NCBI GenBank assembly: GCA_030849945.1
Contig: JAVDKK010000003.1
Coordinates: forward strand, 310,001-374,000
DNA length: 64,000 bases
Reading direction: 5' to 3'
Source: Schauerella fraxinea
GTDB lineage: Bacteria > Pseudomonadota > Gammaproteobacteria > Burkholderiales > Burkholderiaceae_B
Part shown: piece after piece, positions 28,245-36,680 of the stretch
Layout: every line of letters starts with the position of its first letter
How positions within the stretch are numbered: the first letter of the stretch is position 1
The notes under the pieces: model-generated
The model's input: only the letters and a program-made list of their open reading frames with translations
Database searches by the model: none
What the model was told of the DNA's origin: nothing
Made by a program: the position numbers and the translations under genes

Positions 28245-29417
28245 TTATTTCGCGAGATGCCGCATGGCTTGTTCAAGCCCGGCAACCGTGACCGGGAACA
28301 TCCGGTCGTGCATGATTTCGCGCATCAGCGCAATCGATTGACGGTATTGCCACGACGCGGTGGACTCCGGATTCAACCACACCGATTTGGGCCATTGCTC
28401 GAGCAATCGCTGCATCCAGGTCGCGCCCGGTTCCTTGTTGTAGTGCTCCACGGAACCCCCCGGCTGCATGATCTCGTAGGGACTCATTGTGGCATCGCCC
28501 ACAATGATCAGGCGCCAATCTGCGTTGTACTTGCGCAGTACATCCCATGTATCCGCCCGTTCGTTCTGCCGGCGGCTATTGCTCTGCCATAGGGATTCGT
28601 AGGGGCAGTTGTGAAAGTAGTACACCTCGAGATGGCGAAACTCGCTGCGCGCCGCGGAAAACAATTCCTCGATCCGGGCGATGTGGTCGTCCATGCTGCC
28701 GCCCACGTCCAGCAGCATCAGCACCTTCACGGTGTTGCGGCGCTCCGGCACCATTTGCAGATCGAGATACCCGGCATTGCGCGCCGTGCCGGCGATCGTG
28801 CCGTCCAGATCCAGCTCCATCTCGGCGCCTTGCCGGGCAAATCGCCGCAAGCGGCGGAGCGCCACCTTGAAGTTGCGCGTGCCCAACTCGACCTGATCGT
28901 CGTAATCGCGAAAAGTGCGCATATCCCACACCTTGACCGCACTGCGATTGCCGGACGATTGCCCGCCGATGCGGATGCCTTCGGGATGGTAACCGCCATT
29001 GCCGAAAGGCGATGTGCCGCCGGTGCCGATCCATTTGTTGCCGCCTTCATGGCGACCCTTCTGATCTTCCAGCCGTCGCTTCAGGCGTTCCATCAGTTCG
29101 TCCCAACCGAGCTTCTCGGCGGCCGCTTTTTGTTCGTCGCTGAGTTCGCGCTGCAACTGCTTGATGAGCCAATCCAGCGGGATGTCCTTGGCCGGCGGCA
29201 GCTTGGCCTCCAGACCTTTGTAGAACGAGCCGAACGCCGCATCGAAGCGGTCGTAATAGCTTTCGTCCTTGACCAAGGCGATACGCGAGAGATAGTAGAA
29301 ATCATCCAGCGACGGCCCCATCACGCCGTGCCGCAATGCGTCGAGCAGCGACAGATACTCCCTGACGGAAACCGGCAGGCGGTGGGCACGCAGATGGAAA
29401 AAGAAATCAACGAGCAT
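28245..29417 (-). CDS. VWA domain protein, CoxE-like
   Basis: 390 residues. The N-terminal half resembles CoxE-type proteins (DFFFHLRAHRLPVSVREYLSLLDAL). The von Willebrand A domain starts near 225 with LMLLDVGGSMDDH, so the metal site reads D-x-G-x-S rather than D-x-S-x-S, a form I recall from this subfamily. Such proteins work with a MoxR AAA ATPase to mature or remodel metalloenzymes or other complexes. The MoxR gene lies 20 bases upstream on the same strand, so they form an operon. The client is not identified by the context. Confidence 0.88.
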   Translation of the reverse strand: MLVDFFFHLRAHRLPVSVREYLSLLDALRHGVMGPSLDDFYYLSRIALVKDESYYDRFDAAFGSFYKGLEAKLPPAKDIPLDWLIKQLQRELSDEQKAAAEKLGWDELMERLKRRLEDQKGRHEGGNKWIGTGGTSPFGNGGYHPEGIRIGGQSSGNRSAVKVWDMRTFRDYDDQVELGTRNFKVALRRLRRFARQGAEMELDLDGTIAGTARNAGYLDLQMVPERRNTVKVLMLLDVGGSMDDHIARIEELFSAARSEFRHLEVYYFHNCPYESLWQSNSRRQNERADTWDVLRKYNADWRLIIVGDATMSPYEIMQPGGSVEHYNKEPGATWMQRLLEQWPKSVWLNPESTASWQYRQSIALMREIMHDRMFPVTVAGLEQAMRHLAK

Positions 29418-29437
29418 GGGTGGCCCTGGTTGAGAAC

Positions 29438-30313
29438 TTAACGACGCTGGCCGGTACGGGTCATGGCAGCCAGGCGCTCGAGCAGATGCAAGTCCTGCTC
29501 ATTCTTGAGCAGCGCGCCCGCCAGCTTGGGCAGGGCGTCTTTCTGGGCTTGGGCCAAGTCTTCTGCACTCACGTCTTCGGCCAGGAGCAGACGCAGCCAG
29601 TCGATGAGTTCGGAGGTCGACGGCTTTTTCTTCAAGCCCGGCGCGTCGCGCAGGCCGAAGAACGTATCGAGTGCCGCGCGCATCACGTCCTGCTTCAGAT
29701 CCGGGAAGTGCACGCCCACGATCTCGCGCATGGTGTCGCGATCCGGGAAACGGATGTAGTGGAAAAAGCAGCGGCGCAAGAAAGCATCCGGCAGATCTTT
29801 TTCGTTGTTTGACGTGATGATCACGAGCGGGCGATTGACGGCTTTGATCGTTTCGCGGGTCTCGTAAACATGAAACTCCATGCGGTCGAGTTCGCGCAAC
29901 AGATCGTTGGGGAATTCGATATCGGCCTTGTCGATTTCATCGATCAGCAGCACCACGGGTTCGTCGGCCTGGAATGCCTCCCAGAGCACGCCGCGGATGA
30001 TGTAGTTGCGGATATCCCGCACCTTCTCGTCGCCCAGTTGCGAATCGCGCAGCCGCGAGACGGCGTCGTACTCGTACAGCCCCTGATGCGCCTTGGTGGT
30101 GGACTTGATGTGCCACTGCAGCAGGGGCCGATCGAGTGCCGCGGCGACTTCTTCGGCCAGCATTGTTTTGCCGGTGCCGGGCTCGCCCTTGATCAACAAC
30201 GGACGTTGCAGCGTCAGTGCCGCATTGACGGCAAGCTTGAGATCATCGGTGGCAACGTAACGCTCGCTACCTTCAAAACGTGCGGCGGTCGTGGACGGGG
30301 GATTCAGCGGCAT
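29438..30313 (-). CDS. MoxR-type AAA+ ATPase
   Basis: 291 residues from the ATG at 30313; a GTG at 30343 would add ten residues. Walker A is KGEPGTGKTMLAEE near 42-55 and Walker B is VVLLIDEIDKAD near 120; ITSNNEKDLPDAFLRRC near 165 includes sensor 1 and the arginine finger. MoxR proteins couple ATP hydrolysis to assembly of a partner, usually through a VWA protein; that partner is the next gene. The divergent neighbour at 30452 is a cytochrome c, a possible but unproven connection. Confidence 0.9.
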   Translation of the reverse strand: MPLNPPSTTAARFEGSERYVATDDLKLAVNAALTLQRPLLIKGEPGTGKTMLAEEVAAALDRPLLQWHIKSTTKAHQGLYEYDAVSRLRDSQLGDEKVRDIRNYIIRGVLWEAFQADEPVVLLIDEIDKADIEFPNDLLRELDRMEFHVYETRETIKAVNRPLVIITSNNEKDLPDAFLRRCFFHYIRFPDRDTMREIVGVHFPDLKQDVMRAALDTFFGLRDAPGLKKKPSTSELIDWLRLLLAEDVSAEDLAQAQKDALPKLAGALLKNEQDLHLLERLAAMTRTGQRR

Positions 30314-30451
30314 GGGGCGAAAGCTCGTGTGAGAATGTCGCACGGTGCGCGACGGCGGGCGGAATGTGCGGACAATTATCGTACAATCCGTGGTGTTTTG
30401 CGGCCGGGTGCACGCCCGGAAACGACTACAGCCATAATAAGAGACATCTTC

Positions 30452-30805
30452 ATGAAGTTGCGAAACCCTATGATGCGCATGGTGTCATCGATAACTTTGG
30501 CCGGATCCTGTTTGATCGCGGGCCAGACGTTCGCCGCCGATGCGCCCCCGGTCGGCAATGTTCAGGCAGCCCGCGACAAGATCTCCATGTGCATCGGATG
30601 CCATGGGATTCCCGGCTACAAGGCAACGTTTCCCGAGCTGTATCACGTCCCGATGATCGCGGGTCAAAACGCGAAGTACATCGAAGCTGCACTCAACGAA
30701 TACAAAAAGGGATCGCGCTCGCATCCGACCATGGACGCCATCGCCGGCAGCCTGTCCGACCAGGACATTGCCGATCTGGCCGCCTACTACGCCGATCTCA
30801 AATAA
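30452..30805 (+). CDS. Small class I cytochrome c, first of two
   Basis: 117 residues with a signal peptide (MKLRNPMMRMVSSITLAGSCLIAGQTFA). A single haem motif CIGCH lies near 47-51 and a likely axial methionine near 68 (YHVPMIAGQ). It is a periplasmic electron carrier of the c4/c5-like type. It starts 139 bases from the divergent MoxR gene and is followed after 13 bases by a second similar gene. The pair may supply electrons to a terminal oxidase or another reductase; nothing here decides which. Confidence 0.9.
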   Translation: MKLRNPMMRMVSSITLAGSCLIAGQTFAADAPPVGNVQAARDKISMCIGCHGIPGYKATFPELYHVPMIAGQNAKYIEAALNEYKKGSRSHPTMDAIAGSLSDQDIADLAAYYADLK

Positions 30806-30818
30806 ACCGGGGGCACTC

Positions 30819-31181
30819 ATGAAACGCTACACCGTTGCCCTCGCGGGCGCCGTACTGGCCATGGCCGGTTTGTCGGCCCAGGCCGCCGATCTCAACGCCG
30901 GCAAGGCCATTTTCGAGAAGTTGAACTGTGCCTCGTGCCACGGCGCCGATGCCCGCACATCGGTCGATCCGTCGTACCCGGTACTCGCCGGTCAGCACGC
31001 CGATTACCTGGCCCATGCGTTGAAAGCCTATCAGCGCGGCGCATCGGGTGCACCGGCCACCGCCAACGCCCGCAAGAATCCCATCATGGGTGCGTTCGCC
31101 ACGCAGTTGTCCGCCGAAGACATCGCCAACGTCTCGGCCTGGTTGGCGGCCCAGCCGGGCCCGCTCGGCGTGCGTCGTTAA
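30819..31181 (+). CDS. Small class I cytochrome c, second of two
   Basis: 120 residues from the ATG at 30819, with GGGGG upstream. The signal peptide is MKRYTVALAGAVLAMAGLSAQA, then DLNAGKAIFEKLNCASCHGAD with the haem motif CASCH near 36-40. NPIMGAFATQLS near 88 has the likely axial methionine. It shares the KAYQRGA/NEYKKGS segment with its upstream neighbour, so the two are probably an old tandem duplication. It is followed by a strong hairpin at 31198. Confidence 0.9.
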   Translation: MKRYTVALAGAVLAMAGLSAQAADLNAGKAIFEKLNCASCHGADARTSVDPSYPVLAGQHADYLAHALKAYQRGASGAPATANARKNPIMGAFATQLSAEDIANVSAWLAAQPGPLGVRR

Positions 31182-31197
31182 GGTATCCGCACCGAAG

Positions 31198-31241
31198 CCG
31201 CATGGATTATGAAGCTGGACTCATAAGCCCATGCGGATTTT
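31198..31241 (+). terminator. Terminator of the cytochrome c pair
   Basis: CCGCATGG (31198-31205) pairs with CCATGCGG (31229-31236), and inside it TTATGA (31207-31212) pairs with TCATAA (31221-31226). ATTTT follows directly. It is a 14-bp stem with a small internal loop. Confidence 0.7.
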
Positions 31242-31360
31242 GCCGTCTAGTGGTGCGGAACGAACGCCGGTAAATTCACTCTCACAGGTTCAGCTGTTCG
31301 TCAGCAGCCCGGATCGGCGCGCGATGCGCCAGTCATTCGGGCGATCAGAGAGGAGTTTCG

Positions 31361-31585
31361 ATGCGGTCAAAGCGTGCAAGTGCCAATAGTCATTACGAGA
31401 TTCCCTCGCAGTACTTCGGCGGGAATCCGAGCGTTCCCGCCTGGACACCGTCGCTGCCGGGCGACGACGAGGCCGATGTCAGCGTCGTGCCAGCCTCGGC
31501 GGCGATGAGCCATTCATCGCGAATGCAGGGGGCCAGCCGCCACGCGACTGCGGGCCGTGCCACGTTGTCCGAGCCGATGTGCTGA
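31361..31585 (+). CDS. Possible small hypothetical gene
   Basis: 74 codons with a good ribosome binding site (AGAGAGGAG, five bases before the ATG). The product is Ser/Ala-rich, with an IPSQYFGGNPSVPAWTP segment, and ends in Cys. It has no signal peptide or motif that I recognise. Apart from this and the terminator at 31198, the 550 bases between the cytochromes and the DUF1841 gene hold only the repeats at 31672-31766. Whether it is translated is uncertain. Confidence 0.35.
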   Translation: MRSKRASANSHYEIPSQYFGGNPSVPAWTPSLPGDDEADVSVVPASAAMSHSSRMQGASRHATAGRATLSEPMC

Positions 31586-31671
31586 TCGCTGCAGGTACCC
31601 ACTGGCATTGCGCCAGCGGCCGCGGCACACACAACGTGGAAAGCTAGAACCGTCTCTCAAGATCGAAGATC

Positions 31672-31766
31672 GCCCCGTTGCCTGATCGGATCGATGGATC
31701 AGCGACTCGCCCGTTGCCGAAGAAATCGTTTGATCAGCGACCCGCCCGTTGCCGGATCAGATCGAT
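31672..31766. repeat. Degenerate copies of the DUF1841 gene tail
   Basis: The last bases of the DUF1841 gene (copy C, 31732-31766, containing its stop codon) recur just beyond it. Copy B at 31697-31719 matches 31732-31754 at 22 of 23 positions. Copy A at 31672-31695 matches the other half (GCCCGTTGCC, then GATCGAT). This looks like a small tandem duplication of the gene end. Confidence 0.75.
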
Positions 31767-32159
31767 ATACGTGTCGCTATCGAGCGGCGTACCCAAGCGC
31801 TGCGCTTCCCACACCACCTGTCCCAAACACTCCATGATTTCGTGTGCGGCCTCATGCGCGTTGGTCTTGCCGACCAACTGCTGATACGCCGCGCGGATGC
31901 CGGGTGGATGGTCGATCGACAACTGCTCGGCGATCGCCAAGTGCATCGACATGTGCAAAAACGGATTGGTGCGGCCCTTCTCGACCGAATATTCGGCCGT
32001 CATCGCTTCGGGGTGTTCGAGGTCGCCGTGATACTCGGGGTGCTCGATCATCCAGTCGAGCGCAATCGCTTCGAGCGGGGTCAGCACCTCGTGCGCACGG
32101 TGTTTGCGCCAGGTACCGGTGAAAAACTCGCGAACCTGGTCGCGGGAGGGATTGAACAT
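31734..32159 (-). CDS. DUF1841 family protein
   Basis: 141 residues from the ATG at 32159 (MFNPSRDQVREFF); an in-frame start at 32258 would add a basic stretch and run into the icd promoter region. The signature LTPLEAIALDWMIEHPEYH near 33-51 and the HLAIAEQLSIDHPPGIRAAYQQL block near 85 define this beta/gammaproteobacterial family of unknown function. Histidines and acidic residues in the last two blocks (NAHEAAHEIMECLGQV) could bind metal, which is inference. It is divergent from icd, with about 135 bases between starts. Confidence 0.88.
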   Translation of the reverse strand: MFNPSRDQVREFFTGTWRKHRAHEVLTPLEAIALDWMIEHPEYHGDLEHPEAMTAEYSVEKGRTNPFLHMSMHLAIAEQLSIDHPPGIRAAYQQLVGKTNAHEAAHEIMECLGQVVWEAQRLGTPLDSDTYIDLIRQRAGR

Positions 32160-32293
32160 AACGATCGATGCATACGGATTGAATGGGATCATTTTACGCC
32201 TGCGCCAGGGTCGGCGCGCGGCGCCAGGCGCGATGCGGGATAGAATCCCAGGCTGCACCGCATCACTCGAAATACCTGGAGCCGCCGAGCATC

Positions 32294-33550
32294 ATGTCCT
32301 ACCAACATATCCAAGTGCCTGATAGTGGCGAAAAGATCACGCTCAACGCCGACTTTTCGCTCAATGTGCCGGATCACGTCGTCATTCCCTTCATCGAAGG
32401 CGATGGGACGGGGGCGGACATCACGCCCGTCATGAAGACGGTCGTCGATGCTGCGGTAGCCAAGGCCTACGGCGACGCACGCCGTATCCACTGGATGGAA
32501 GTCTTCGCGGGCGAGAAAGCGACCAAGATTTATGGGCCCGACGTGTGGCTGCCGGCCGAAACGCTGGATGCCGTGCGCGATTACGTGGTGTCGATCAAGG
32601 GTCCGCTCGGCACACCCGCCGGTGGCGCGATCCGGTCGCTCAACGTGGCCTTGCGCCAGCAGCTCGACCTGTATGCCTGCTTGCGTCCTGCACGTTATTT
32701 CAAGGGCGTGCCCTCGCCGCTGCGCCAACCTGAAAAAACCGACATGGTGGTCTTCCGCGAAAACTCGGAAGATATCTATGCCGGCATCGAGTTCATGGCC
32801 GAAAGCGAGCAGGCGCGTCAGTTGGTCGACTTCCTGCAGAACACGCTAGGCGCCAACAAGATCCGCTTTCCCGACACGTCGTCGATCGGCATCAAGCCGG
32901 TGTCGCGCGAAGGTACCGAGCGCTTGGTGCGCAAGGCGGTGCAGTACGCCGTTGCCAACGATCGCTCGTCGATCACGCTGGTGCACAAGGGCAACATCAT
33001 GAAGTTCACGGAAGGCGGCTTCCGTGACTGGGGCTACGAGCTGCTGCAAAAAGAGTTCGACGCGCATGTGATCGACGGCGGGCCGTGGTGCAAGTTCAAG
33101 AACCCGCGTACGGGCCGCGACATTATCGTCAAGGATATGTTCGTGGATGCGTTTCTGCAGCAGAGCCTGTTGCGCCCGCGCGACTTCGATGTGATCGCCA
33201 CGCTCAATCTCAACGGCGACTACATTTCTGCCACGCTCGCGGCGCAAGTGGGCGGCATCGGCATCTCGCCGGGCGCCAACATGTCCGATACGGTGGCGAT
33301 GTTTGAGGCCACGCACGGCACGGCACCGAAATACGCGGGCAAAGACTACGTCAATCCCGGTTCGGAAATTCTGTCGGCCGCCATGATGCTGCGTCATATC
33401 GGTTGGGTCGAGGCTTCCGATCTGATTATCGCCAGCATGGAGAAATCCATCCTGTCCAAAAAGGTCACGTACGACTTCGCCCGATTGCTTGAAGGCGCGG
33501 CCCAGGTGTCGTGCTCCGGCTTCGGCCAGGTCATGATCGACAATCTGTGA
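32294..33550 (+). CDS. icd: Isocitrate dehydrogenase (NADP+)
   Basis: 418 residues from the ATG at 32294 ([15 protein letters not shown]). [11 protein letters not shown] near 30, the phosphorylatable-serine region [20 protein letters not shown] near 112, and the metal-binding [25 protein letters not shown] near 298 are all intact; [19 protein letters not shown] near 340 is the NADP-type cofactor site. It oxidises isocitrate to 2-oxoglutarate in the TCA cycle. The length and motifs are those of the E. coli-type homodimer. It is followed after 34 bases by the Mrr-like membrane protein. Confidence 0.97.
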   Translation: MSYQHIQVPDSGEKITLNADFSLNVPDHVVIPFIEGDGTGADITPVMKTVVDAAVAKAYGDARRIHWMEVFAGEKATKIYGPDVWLPAETLDAVRDYVVSIKGPLGTPAGGAIRSLNVALRQQLDLYACLRPARYFKGVPSPLRQPEKTDMVVFRENSEDIYAGIEFMAESEQARQLVDFLQNTLGANKIRFPDTSSIGIKPVSREGTERLVRKAVQYAVANDRSSITLVHKGNIMKFTEGGFRDWGYELLQKEFDAHVIDGGPWCKFKNPRTGRDIIVKDMFVDAFLQQSLLRPRDFDVIATLNLNGDYISATLAAQVGGIGISPGANMSDTVAMFEATHGTAPKYAGKDYVNPGSEILSAAMMLRHIGWVEASDLIIASMEKSILSKKVTYDFARLLEGAAQVSCSGFGQVMIDNL

Positions 33551-33584
33551 TGTGCTTTTCAATCCCATTTCGACGAGGACGTTC

Positions 33585-34157
33585 ATGAAGTTCAAGATGG
33601 CAGAGCATTCGGTGTTTGCCATTCTGCTGCGCAAGCCCTGGTGGATCAGCGGTTTGATCGCAGTCGCCGTCACGGTGATATCGGTGCTGGCGTTGCCGCC
33701 GGTGGTCAAGCCCGCAGGATTTTTTGCGGCGATTCCGTTCTTTGCCATTGCCGGCATATCGGCCTGGAAGCGGCGGCATCTGCCGTCGGCAGCCAAGGTC
33801 GAGGCGGTGACGGCCACCGTATCTGCCATGCCGTGGAGCACGTTTGCCGAAGCGTTGCAGGCAGGATTCGAGCGCGACGGCAGCACCGTCAAACGGCTGG
33901 ATGGTGCACGGGCAGATTTCGAATTGACCCGCGCCGGTCATACCGCGGTGGTGAGCGCGCGGCGCTGGAAGGCAGCGCGAACGGGTATCGAACCCTTGCG
34001 GGCGTTGCTGGCCGAAACCCGCTCGCGCGGCGCCAACGAAAGCATCTACGTCAGTGTGAACGAGATCAGCGATACCGCGCGCACGTTCGCGCGCGACAAT
34101 CGCATCAGCGTGATTGCGGCAGCTGAAATCGCGCGACTGATGCCGGACCTGAAATAG
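33585..34157 (+). CDS. Membrane-anchored Mrr-like domain protein, catalytic residues missing
   Basis: 190 residues from the ATG at 33585 (RBS ACGAGGAC); a GTG at 33552 is less likely. Two membrane spans (about 19-38 and 44-60) are followed by a KRR cytoplasmic cue and a soluble domain from about 80. That domain has the outline of the Mrr/restriction endonuclease-like fold: an LQAGFERDG helix, ADFELTRAG with the first acidic residue at Asp111, then VVSARRWKAARTG. In active Mrr-type domains the third stretch carries Gln-x-Lys; here it reads Ser124-Ala-Arg126, so nuclease activity is unlikely. Role unknown; it follows icd with 34 bases between and may be co-transcribed. Confidence 0.7.
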   Translation: MKFKMAEHSVFAILLRKPWWISGLIAVAVTVISVLALPPVVKPAGFFAAIPFFAIAGISAWKRRHLPSAAKVEAVTATVSAMPWSTFAEALQAGFERDGSTVKRLDGARADFELTRAGHTAVVSARRWKAARTGIEPLRALLAETRSRGANESIYVSVNEISDTARTFARDNRISVIAAAEIARLMPDLK

Positions 34158-34256
34158 GGCCACGCAGGTCTTTTCCGCCGGGCGCGCCGCGCGCGGGCGG
34201 CATGGTCTTTGCGCGGCGTCTGCCGTATGCTGTGGGCAGGCTTTGTGGATGGACTC

Positions 34257-35240
34257 ATGACGTTCAAAGACTATTACGCTGCGCTCGGTCTGGATAGCTC
34301 CGCCGATCAAGACGCCATCAAGAAGGCTTACCGCAAGCTCGCGCGTAAGTATCACCCGGATGTGAGCAAAGAGGACGACGCCGAGTCGCGCTTCAAGGAA
34401 GTCAACGAGGCTTACCACGCGCTCAACGATCCCGAGATGCGGGCGGCCTACGACGATCGCGTGCGCCGCGAGCGCGAGGCCCCGCAAGGCTTCGGGCAGC
34501 CGCCGGGCGGCCCGCAAGGCTACGAGTTCAGCGGCCGTGATTTCGGCGGGCGCGATGCCCGCGGTCATGATTTCGGCGCTGGCGAACCGGGCGATTACAG
34601 CGACTTCTTCGAATCCCTCTTCGGTCATCAGGAGCGTGCGCACGCCGGTCAGGGGCGCCGACGCGCGGCCAGTCTGGACCATCATGCCAAGATCGAGATC
34701 GAACTCGAGGATGTGTATTTTGGCGCCACGCGCACCATCTCGCTCTCGATGCCGGTCGTTGACGCACAGGGCCGCGTGACGATGACGGCGCGGCAGCTTG
34801 AAATCACGATTCCGAAAGGCGTACGCGAAGGTCAGCACTTACGCCTGGCCGGCCAAGGCAGCCGCGATCCCGACACCAAACAAGCCGGCGATCTTTATCT
34901 CGAGATCGCTTACCGCGTGCATCCGCAGTTCCGCGTGGATGGGCGTGACGTTTATGTCGATCTGCCCTTGGCGCCGTGGGAAGCCGCGCTCGGCGCGAGC
35001 GTGGAAGCCCCAACGCCCGAAGGCCCCGTGGAACTCACGATTCCGCCAGGGTCGCGCAGCGGCCGCAAACTGCGTCTGAAGGCCCGTGGCCTACCGGGCA
35101 ATCCGACGGGAGATCTGTACGTGGTGCTGACCATCGTGGCACCGGCGGCCGTGACCGCCGATCAGAAGTCGGCCTATGAGGCGCTGGCGCGCGCCTATCC
35201 CACATTCGATGCGCGCAGCACAACGGAGGCAAAGCGATGA
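34257..35240 (+). CDS. cbpA: CbpA-type DnaJ-like co-chaperone
   Basis: 327 residues from the ATG at 34257 ([12 protein letters not shown]). The J domain has HPD in KYHPDVSKE near 34. A Gly/Phe/Arg/Asp-rich linker (75-130) is followed directly by the two C-terminal client domains, with no zinc-finger repeats, which separates CbpA from DnaJ. It binds curved DNA and works with DnaK, especially in stationary phase. Its stop overlaps the cbpM start by four bases (ATGA), so the two are translationally coupled. Confidence 0.92.
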   Translation: MTFKDYYAALGLDSSADQDAIKKAYRKLARKYHPDVSKEDDAESRFKEVNEAYHALNDPEMRAAYDDRVRREREAPQGFGQPPGGPQGYEFSGRDFGGRDARGHDFGAGEPGDYSDFFESLFGHQERAHAGQGRRRAASLDHHAKIEIELEDVYFGATRTISLSMPVVDAQGRVTMTARQLEITIPKGVREGQHLRLAGQGSRDPDTKQAGDLYLEIAYRVHPQFRVDGRDVYVDLPLAPWEAALGASVEAPTPEGPVELTIPPGSRSGRKLRLKARGLPGNPTGDLYVVLTIVAPAAVTADQKSAYEALARAYPTFDARSTTEAKR

Positions 35241-35557
35241 GCACACCATCGAATCTTCGGGCGATCGACACCGTTATCGTCGAAGAGCATGTGCATTTCA
35301 CGCTCGACGAACTGTGCCGGGCCTGCCGCGTCGAGCATGAACGCGTGGTGGTGTTGGTGCATGAAGGGGTGCTCGAACCCGCCGGGCACGAGCCACGTGA
35401 ATGGCGTTTCGATGGCGCCTCGCTCGGGCGCGCGCGCCTGGCATTGCGGTTGATCCGCGATCTTGAACTCGACGTCAATGGTGTGGCGTTGGTGCTGGAT
35501 CTGCTCGAAGAAAACGCCCGTTTGCGCGCGCAATTGCGGCAAGCGGGCGGGCGCTAG
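35237..35557 (+). CDS. cbpM: Chaperone modulator CbpM
   Basis: 106 residues. The N-terminal half is a MerR-like helix-turn-helix shape ([28 protein letters not shown]), and the C-terminal third is a helical [25 protein letters not shown] segment. CbpM binds the J domain of CbpA and restrains both its co-chaperone and DNA-binding activity. The four-base overlap with cbpA keeps the two proteins in step. Confidence 0.9.
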   Translation: MSTPSNLRAIDTVIVEEHVHFTLDELCRACRVEHERVVVLVHEGVLEPAGHEPREWRFDGASLGRARLALRLIRDLELDVNGVALVLDLLEENARLRAQLRQAGGR

Positions 35558-35596
35558 TCCAATCATGCGTTCAGCGCCTTGCACACGGGCAGGATA

Positions 35597-36508
35597 GTGA
35601 AGACGTCGCTCGACGAATATCTGGCGTTTCGTACGGTGGTCGATAGCGGCTCCATCACGGCGGCGGCCGCCCAGTTGGGTCAAACCGTCTCAGGCGTGAG
35701 TCGCACGCTCACTCGTCTGGAGGAGAAGCTGGGCACCACATTGCTCAATCGCACCACCCGGCGTCTGACGCTTACCGAAGAAGGACACTCTGTATTGGGC
35801 CACGCCCGCGCCATCCTCGCGGCTGTCGACGAAGCGGAAGAACACGTGGCTGTGCGCCGGCTGCGGCCCGCCGGTCGGTTGCGTGTGAACGCCGCCGCGC
35901 CGTTCATGCTGCACGCGGTGGTGCCCGAGATCGCCGCCTTTCATGCGCGTTACCCCGAGATTGAGCTCGAGCTCAACACCAACGATCTAGTGATCGATTT
36001 GCTCGAGGAAGACACCGATGTGGCGATCCGCATTGGGATCCTGCGCGACTCGACGCTGCGGGCACGATCGCTGGGGGCCAGTGTGCTGCGGGTGCTGGCC
36101 AGCCCCGAGTATCTCAAGGTGGCGGGCCGACCGAAGCACCCCGACGACTTGGCCGGGCATCGGCTGCTGGGCTTCAACCAGCCCGATTTGTTGAACCAAT
36201 GGCCGTTGCGAGGCCCGCATGGCGATCGGCTGCGTATCACCCCGTCGTTGCGCGCGTCCAGTGGCGAAACCTTGCGGCAGCTAGCGCTTTCAGGAGCGGG
36301 CATCGTGTGTCTGTCGGACTTCATGACCCAGGCCGATCGCCGCGATGGGCGTTTGGTGCAGGTGCTGCCGCGCGATACCGTCGAGGTGCTGCAGCCGATA
36401 CACGCGGTGTACTACCGCAATACGCAACTGTCGCCCCGCATCGCCTGCTTTCTCGATTTTCTGAGCGAGCGATTGGCCGCTCAGGCATGGGTCGTCGGGC
36501 CGCGTTAG
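35597..36508 (+). CDS. LysR family transcriptional regulator
   Basis: 303 residues from a GTG at 35597 preceded by GGGCAGG; a TTG at 35579 would add six residues. The N-terminal helix-turn-helix is at about 5-60 (SLDEYLAFRTVVDSGSITAAAAQLGQT then SRTLTRLEEKLGTTLLNRTTRR). The effector domain follows with a bright DVAIRIGILRDSTLRAR region typical of the AaeR/DsdC-like branch. No divergent partner gene is present; the leftward monooxygenase gene is convergent. Its stop codon lies inside the first units of an 11-bp tandem array. Confidence 0.88.
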   Translation: MKTSLDEYLAFRTVVDSGSITAAAAQLGQTVSGVSRTLTRLEEKLGTTLLNRTTRRLTLTEEGHSVLGHARAILAAVDEAEEHVAVRRLRPAGRLRVNAAAPFMLHAVVPEIAAFHARYPEIELELNTNDLVIDLLEEDTDVAIRIGILRDSTLRARSLGASVLRVLASPEYLKVAGRPKHPDDLAGHRLLGFNQPDLLNQWPLRGPHGDRLRITPSLRASSGETLRQLALSGAGIVCLSDFMTQADRRDGRLVQVLPRDTVEVLQPIHAVYYRNTQLSPRIACFLDFLSERLAAQAWVVGPR

Positions 36509-36586
36509 CGCAGCGGTACAGCAGCGTTGAAGCAGTGCTAAAGCGGCGTTAGACCAGCGTTAAAGCGGCGTGAAAGCAGCATCAGA
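36499..36586. repeat. 11-bp degenerate tandem array
   Basis: Eight head-to-tail units of exactly 11 bases fit the pattern GCAGCGTTAAA: 36499, 36510, 36521, 36532, 36543, 36554, 36565 and 36576 are the unit starts. The first unit contains the LysR stop codon. The array fills most of the short gap before the convergent monooxygenase gene; 36587-36680 holds nothing else I recognise. Confidence 0.85.
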
Positions 36587-36680
36587 GGCCGCGCGGGTTC
36601 GCGCGTATCCCAGCGTGTAGGCAGTAAAGGGCAGCTGCATCACTGCGGTGCCAGGCCAGGCCAGTCCGGCGGCGCATCGT

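Noticed and set aside
36499..36586. CRISPR-like array
   Set aside because: Units are 11 bases, degenerate and without unique spacers, so this is a simple tandem repeat.
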